From DASWJZ01 sp963761005 (GTDB taxonomy: Bacteria > Pseudomonadota > Alphaproteobacteria > Rhizobiales > Afifellaceae): 64,000 nucleotides of DNA. Shown here piece by piece: positions 59,968-64,000 of the stretch (position 1 is its first letter; every line of letters begins with the position of its first letter). The notes beneath the pieces were generated by a model. The model was not told the origin of the DNA. It was given only the letters and a program-made list of their open reading frames with translations, and searched no databases. The stretch is taken from positions 248,001-312,000 of the forward strand of contig CAVXFK010000027.1 of assembly GCA_963761005.1 (NCBI GenBank). Reading direction: 5' to 3'. Both the position numbers and the translations under genes were made by a program.

Positions 59968-61641
59968 ATGCGCCCTCGCATCCTTGCCGCTGCCATCCTC
60001 CTGGCCTTCGCGTCGCCCGGTCTTGCCGCGGCGCCAGACGAGTCTGCCTCGTCTCCGCGGGATAAGATCTTCGGGCCGAAGATGCAGGAGGGTATCCGTT
60101 TCGAATTCTTCCACACCTACCTCGAAGCGGAGTTCAGGCGCTACGCGGAGAACGGTGGCGATGCCATCCGGCCGGGCGCGGTCGACGAATTCTCGAGGAT
60201 CATCATCGCCATGCGTCGGGCCAAAGGAACGGCCGAGATCATGCGCATGGACCTGAATTTCGACAACGTCGTCGTCGAGGACGAGGTGCGGACGGTTCTG
60301 AAGGCGGAGCAGGAGGCAGTCGGAAACTCGCCCGCCCTCGATCAGCGCCGCGAACAGCGCGTCAAGGACTATCTCGCGGTCGACACGAATGGCGACGGTC
60401 GGATCGACTGGACGGAGGCGGCGGCGCAGGCCACCAAGGTCGACGCCGAGGACCGCGCCGAGAAGGGCGGCCGGGGCGCCTTCCTTCTGACGCTTGATCC
60501 AAACGGCGACGGCGTCCTCACCCTCACCGAATATCAGGCGGTTGGCGATGCGTTCTTCCGCGGTGTCGATACCGACGGCGACGGGCTGCTTTCGCGCGCG
60601 GAAGTGACGGCCTATCGTTCGGGCGCGCCGGCGGCGGAGGCTGCGCCGCAGCGCGCGACAGAGACCACCGCGAGCGAAAGACAAATCAGCCTCGCCGGGC
60701 CGCTCGCGGCCGTGGCCTCTCAGATGCAGTCGGCCGCCTGCGGGATGCCCGCGCCGTCGGCGGAGACGGACGTTGCCGTCGTGAGCCTCTACGAGGCGGA
60801 GGCGCTCTCCTCCGCGACCATCGCGACGCAGGACCAGGTCACGGAAGCAGTCATGCTCACGATCGAGCCCGGCGACAAGCCGCTCTATGTCGTGGCTCTC
60901 TCCGGTGCTGCGATGATCTGGCGCGTGACAGGTGCCGTTGAGCGCGTCGAACGGCTCGTGGTCTCCTCGAACACCGGACTTGTCGCCAACGGTACGCCGA
61001 CGATAGTGCCGCTGATGGGCGAGACCGGCATTCCAAAGGACCGCGCCTTGTTCCTCGCCAGCACGGGTTGCCTGAAGGCCTTCCGGGAAGCGCCCTCGAT
61101 CGCCTCGGCGCAGACGGTCGCGGTGATTCGCGCGAGGCTCGGCAAGGACCCTGTAGTCGTCGCAGCGGGACTGACCGCCGGCGCGTTCCTCTTGCCTTCG
61201 GGGACCGTTCAGTCGGTATCGGAGAAGGGTGCCTTTCCGACGGTCGAGATCGAAGGCAGCAAGGTACGCATCCAGAAGGATCCGGAGAGCATGACCCTCA
61301 CGACCGGCGCCGACGATCCGGCGAGCGACCTTGGCCGCAGCAACCCTGGTGGCGTAGTGGAGATCGACGCGGAAAGCGTAGTTTCGGAGCTGCCGGTCGT
61401 GCCCTACGAGGTGCTCCCGCGGGAGGCCGGGCTCCTGCAGCTTCTAAAGTCCGGCGCGCTGACGCGCGATACGAAGGGCGAGTATCTGATCCGCGAGAAG
61501 ATACGGCTCCCGGCTGAGCTTTGCGCCGATCACGCCGTGACCTTCCTTCTCATGCGCGGCGTGCCAGAGCCGGATGGCAATCCCTGCCACTCCAAGGTCT
61601 ACTCCGAAGAGAGCGGGCTTCTCCTCAAGGGCGTGGATTGA
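59968..61641 (+). CDS. exported EF-hand protein (paralogue 1)
   Basis: A 557-residue secreted or periplasmic protein: signal peptide MRPRILAAAILLAFASPGLA; three good EF-hand calcium loops, DTNGDGRIDWTE (139-150), DPNGDGVLTLTE (177-188) and DTDGDGLLSRAE (201-212), plus a degenerate one at 95-106. From residue 255 a separate domain starts with ACGMPAPSAETDVAVVSLYEAEALSS and continues with DKPLYVVALSGAAMIWRV, also found in the gene at 62745. I know no named family for this C-terminal domain. It may sense or store Ca2+ outside the inner membrane. Confidence 0.85.
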   Translation: MRPRILAAAILLAFASPGLAAAPDESASSPRDKIFGPKMQEGIRFEFFHTYLEAEFRRYAENGGDAIRPGAVDEFSRIIIAMRRAKGTAEIMRMDLNFDNVVVEDEVRTVLKAEQEAVGNSPALDQRREQRVKDYLAVDTNGDGRIDWTEAAAQATKVDAEDRAEKGGRGAFLLTLDPNGDGVLTLTEYQAVGDAFFRGVDTDGDGLLSRAEVTAYRSGAPAAEAAPQRATETTASERQISLAGPLAAVASQMQSAACGMPAPSAETDVAVVSLYEAEALSSATIATQDQVTEAVMLTIEPGDKPLYVVALSGAAMIWRVTGAVERVERLVVSSNTGLVANGTPTIVPLMGETGIPKDRALFLASTGCLKAFREAPSIASAQTVAVIRARLGKDPVVVAAGLTAGAFLLPSGTVQSVSEKGAFPTVEIEGSKVRIQKDPESMTLTTGADDPASDLGRSNPGGVVEIDAESVVSELPVVPYEVLPREAGLLQLLKSGALTRDTKGEYLIREKIRLPAELCADHAVTFLLMRGVPEPDGNPCHSKVYSEESGLLLKGVD

Positions 61642-61647
61642 GGGCGC

Positions 61648-62496
61648 TCAGGCCTTCTTCCAGCCGTTTCTGATCGTCTTGAAGCCTTCCTTGTAGACAG
61701 CTTCCGGTCCTTCGGAGAAATCGCGCCAGACGCGCGTTGCCGCGGCAAGCTCCGGCAGGCCGCGCCCGAAGGCCTCGATCGTCAGCCAGCCGTCATACTT
61801 CGCCTTCTTCAGCGCCTTGAAGGTCGCGGCCCAAGGCACGTGTCCGCGGCCGGGCACGCCGCGGTCGTTCTCGGAGATGTGGACGTGGATCATATGCGGC
61901 CGGATCTCTCCGATCGCGGCGATCGGGTCGGCTTCCTCGAGATTGGCGTGGAAGGTGTCGTACATGCCCTGGATCGCCGGATGGTCGACGAAGTCGAGAT
62001 AAGCGGCGAGGTCGTGCATGGTGTTGACGAAATAGGTCTCGAAACGGTTGACCGCCTCGATGGCGAGCTTCACACCCTGTTTTTGAGCGTAGTCGCCGAC
62101 CTTGCGATGCACGCTGCGTGCGCGCGCGCGCTCCGCGGCGGTCGGACTCTTGCCGGAGAAATACCCAAGCGTCTGCGTCAGTGGCCCACCGATGGCGCTC
62201 GCACCGAGAGCGGCGGTGCAGTCGACGCAGTATTTCAGGTAATCGACGGCGGCCTTCCGCTGCGCCGCATCCTTGCCGATCGGGTTCTTGTCCTCAGTCG
62301 GCACGACGGTGATGGTGGTCCGCCCGAGGCCAAGCTCGTCGAGCATCTTCCCGACCTTGGCGAAGTGGTCTGGCGTCCCCTCGAAGACGGGAATCTCCAC
62401 GCCGTCGTAGCCGGTCGCTTTCAGCGCTTCGAGAATGCCCTTGTGCTTCTCCGTGACGTGCGTCGTCCAGAGCAGCATGCAGAACCCGATCTTCAC
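61648..62496 (-). CDS. sugar epimerase/isomerase family (D-tagatose 3-epimerase-like)
   Basis: A 282-residue xylose-isomerase-like TIM barrel. The ketose 3-epimerase stretch EAVNRFETYFVNTMHDL, the metal Asp in MYDTFHANLEEAD, His in HVHISENDRG and the last Glu in WLTIEAFG are in the expected places. The start is GTG 62496 (VKIGFCMLLW) with GAGGGGGG upstream; a longer frame to 62514 is unlikely. It lies convergent with EF-hand paralogue 1 and divergent from paralogue 2. Substrate unknown; hydroxypyruvate isomerase-like activity is an alternative. Confidence 0.88.
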   Translation of the reverse strand: MKIGFCMLLWTTHVTEKHKGILEALKATGYDGVEIPVFEGTPDHFAKVGKMLDELGLGRTTITVVPTEDKNPIGKDAAQRKAAVDYLKYCVDCTAALGASAIGGPLTQTLGYFSGKSPTAAERARARSVHRKVGDYAQKQGVKLAIEAVNRFETYFVNTMHDLAAYLDFVDHPAIQGMYDTFHANLEEADPIAAIGEIRPHMIHVHISENDRGVPGRGHVPWAATFKALKKAKYDGWLTIEAFGRGLPELAAATRVWRDFSEGPEAVYKEGFKTIRNGWKKA

Positions 62497-62551
62497 GGAA
62501 GAATCCCCCCTCAAATTCGTCGCGTCTTCTTTGCGCAGCTTCGGCGAAGCT

Positions 62552-62569
62552 ATGAGACGGCCGTCTCAT
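62552..62569. promoter_or_regulatory. 18-bp perfect palindrome in divergent promoter
   Basis: ATGAGACGGCCGTCTCAT is perfectly palindromic over 18 bases, in the 248-base gap between the epimerase-like gene (start 62496) and EF-hand paralogue 2 (start 62745). Form and location suggest a repressor operator; no regulator gene is adjacent in the window. Confidence 0.65.
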
Positions 62570-62744
62570 TCGCAAGAGATCACTTTGCGACACGGCGCAC
62601 TGCGCGACGCAACCGGCGCGCTGACGGCTCTGCCCACGGTGATCGTTCAGGCGCTCTTAATCATGCCGTCATCCGGGCGGCATTTGTCACACAGCTTCAA
62701 CTCCCGCGTGTCAGCATTTGCCCGAAGAGACAGAAGGAGCCGCC

Positions 62745-64000
62745 ATGCGGCGCTGCAACGCTTTCGGATTTCTCGCCCTCGGCGCGCTCCTGGTGTCGAT
62801 GCCGGCGGCCGCACAGACCAACGACGCTCCGCCCGAGGTTCAGCTCTTCGGCAAGTGGATGCGGGGCGGAATCACGTTCGAGACCTTGATGAAGTCGGTG
62901 GACAGGGATTTCGCCAACCTCGGCACGGGTGGAGACGCCATCACGGCGGGAGACGTCGCCGTGCACGAGCGCATGCTCGACGCGACCTACCGCGCGAGGC
63001 GGGCGGTCGAGATCATGCAGAAGGACATCGACGGCGACGGCTACGTCACGGAAGACGAGGTCCGCAGCTCGCTCGCTTATGCGGGTCGGCAGAGCTTCTT
63101 CGGCCGCGACATCGACATCACCGCCCGCCAGGATCATGCCGTCGAGCAGGTGATGCAGGCAGACACCGACGGCGACAAGCGGGTCGGGTGGGCGGAAGCA
63201 TCCGCCATGCCGGGGCTCGACACGCCGCAGGGCCGCGCGCAGGCGAAGAGCGTCGAGAAGCTCGCCGACTCGATCAGGCAGGCGTTGCTGCTCGACAGCG
63301 ACAATGATGGCCGCGTGACATTGCGGGAATACGAGGCCGCGGCCGACGCGCTGTTCCGCACAGTCGACACCAATTCAAGCGGCAAGATCACCGAGGACGA
63401 AGCGCGGGCCTTCAAGGAGCGCGCGAAGGAGCCGGTCGCGGCGGTGTCGCACGAGGCGGCCGAGGCGGCTGCGAAAAAGCGCGAGGAGGTGAAGCGTGAG
63501 ACGCTCACCCGCGGAGAGGCTGCGGAGGCGGAGGCCTGCGGAATGCCCGTAGCGTCGGCCGAGGCGGAGGTGATCGTTCTCGGCGCCTATGGTCCGGAGG
63601 CGCTCTCCTCGGTCGCGATCGGAACGCAGGACAAGACCGTGCAAACCGGGAACGTCAACGTGGAGGCGGGCGAGAGTCCGCTCTACGTCGTGATCGCGTC
63701 GCTCGAAGCGTCGATCTGGCGGTTCTCCGGCGCGGTGGAGCGGATCGAGAACGTCGTCGTCACCTCTGGCACCTGGATACCACGGCCGGAGAGCGCGATG
63801 CTTCCGCTTGCGGGCGAAACGGGGCTCCCGGCCGAGCGGGTCACGTTCCTCAAGCGCATCGATTGCATGAAGCCGTTCTGGGAGGTCCCGTCCGTCGCGG
63901 CCGCGAAGGCCGCCGCCCTCGTGACCGAGCAGGTCGGCAAGGCGCCGGTCAAGACGGTCGCGCACTATAATGTCAGCACATTCTCCGTGCCGTCAGGCGC
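62745..64000 (+). CDS. exported EF-hand protein (paralogue 2, 3' end outside window)
   Basis: The first 418 residues of a paralogue of the gene at 59968; it runs off the right edge. I translated it from ATG 62745, with AAGGAG six bases upstream. It has a signal peptide (GFLALGALLVSMPAAAQ), four EF-hand loops at 94-105 (DIDGDGYVTEDE), 140-151 (DTDGDKRVGWAE), 184-195 (DSDNDGRVTLRE) and 208-219 (DTNSSGKITEDE), a charged helical linker (AAKKREEVKRET), and the shared domain starting ACGMPVASAEAEVIVLGAYGPEALSS with SPLYVVIASLEASIWRFSGAVERIENVVV. The two are diverged in sequence but have the same layout. Confidence 0.88.
   Translation, partial: MRRCNAFGFLALGALLVSMPAAAQTNDAPPEVQLFGKWMRGGITFETLMKSVDRDFANLGTGGDAITAGDVAVHERMLDATYRARRAVEIMQKDIDGDGYVTEDEVRSSLAYAGRQSFFGRDIDITARQDHAVEQVMQADTDGDKRVGWAEASAMPGLDTPQGRAQAKSVEKLADSIRQALLLDSDNDGRVTLREYEAAADALFRTVDTNSSGKITEDEARAFKERAKEPVAAVSHEAAEAAAKKREEVKRETLTRGEAAEAEACGMPVASAEAEVIVLGAYGPEALSSVAIGTQDKTVQTGNVNVEAGESPLYVVIASLEASIWRFSGAVERIENVVVTSGTWIPRPESAMLPLAGETGLPAERVTFLKRIDCMKPFWEVPSVAAAKAAALVTEQVGKAPVKTVAHYNVSTFSVPSG

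Overview
This is a GC-rich 64 kb segment with the look of an alphaproteobacterial chromosome, most likely Hyphomicrobiales (Rhizobiales). The support is indirect: several 100-130 bp palindromic intergenic repeats of the type common in that order (for example arms reading GTCATGCCCGG / CCGGGCAATGAC), an AqpS-type aquaporin in an arsenic operon, many solute transporters of the LIV, TRAP and ribose types, and a LacI/GntR/MarR regulator per catabolic operon. I saw no rRNA, tRNA, CRISPR array, phage genes or insertion sequence.

Region 1 (1-16.2 kb) holds two paralogous catabolic loci facing away from each other. The first is a long minus-strand operon (9.9 kb down to 1): ribose-type ABC transporter, creatinase-like M24 hydrolase, cupin, amidohydrolase, CobW GTPase, beta-hydroxyacid dehydrogenase and a Gfo/Idh oxidoreductase, with a divergent SDR and LacI regulator. 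The second (13.7-24.0 kb) has a LacI regulator with a perfect 16-bp operator-like palindrome, then on the plus strand a second M24 copy, a second beta-hydroxyacid dehydrogenase, a LIV-type ABC transporter and E1-alpha/E1-beta/E2 genes of a 2-oxoacid dehydrogenase complex. The two M24 genes are an almost identical 1.25 kb inverted repeat; the second copy carries a one-base insertion.

Region 2 (24.1-27.0 kb) is a small arsenic and stress cluster: an ArsR-ArsC fusion gene, an aquaporin and a universal stress protein, preceded by a decayed nucleotide cyclase fragment.

Region 3 (27.0-45.1 kb) looks like an aromatic-acid degradation island: TRAP transporter, phenylacetate-CoA-ligase-like gene, a crotonase-fold dioxygenase of the DpgC family, 4-hydroxybenzoate 3-monooxygenase (PobA), SDR, a second LIV transporter, a benzoylformate-decarboxylase-like ThDP enzyme with a MarR regulator, then a PaiB-like flavoprotein, a glutamine synthetase homologue and an isochorismatase-like hydrolase. 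Three divergent promoters here share one palindrome (T[A/G]GTTT-N6-AAAC[T/C]A), which suggests a single regulon. Together the enzymes could convert an arylacetate to the aryl-CoA thioester, then the arylglyoxylate, the benzaldehyde, the benzoate and finally protocatechuate. This is the most interesting candidate system in the window.

Region 4 (45.1-64 kb) is mixed: an SRPBCC/ArsR/SRPBCC module, pyruvate carboxylase, an EamA transporter, a DUF1194 protein, a TetR/DUF1761 pair, a GntR-controlled molybdenum hydroxylase operon whose large subunit is split at a palindromic repeat, an EthD protein, an amidohydrolase, a small membrane protein, two exported EF-hand paralogues and a sugar epimerase-like gene.

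At least six otherwise intact genes contain a single-base frameshift. Either the assembly has indel errors or these loci are decaying; I flag each one.
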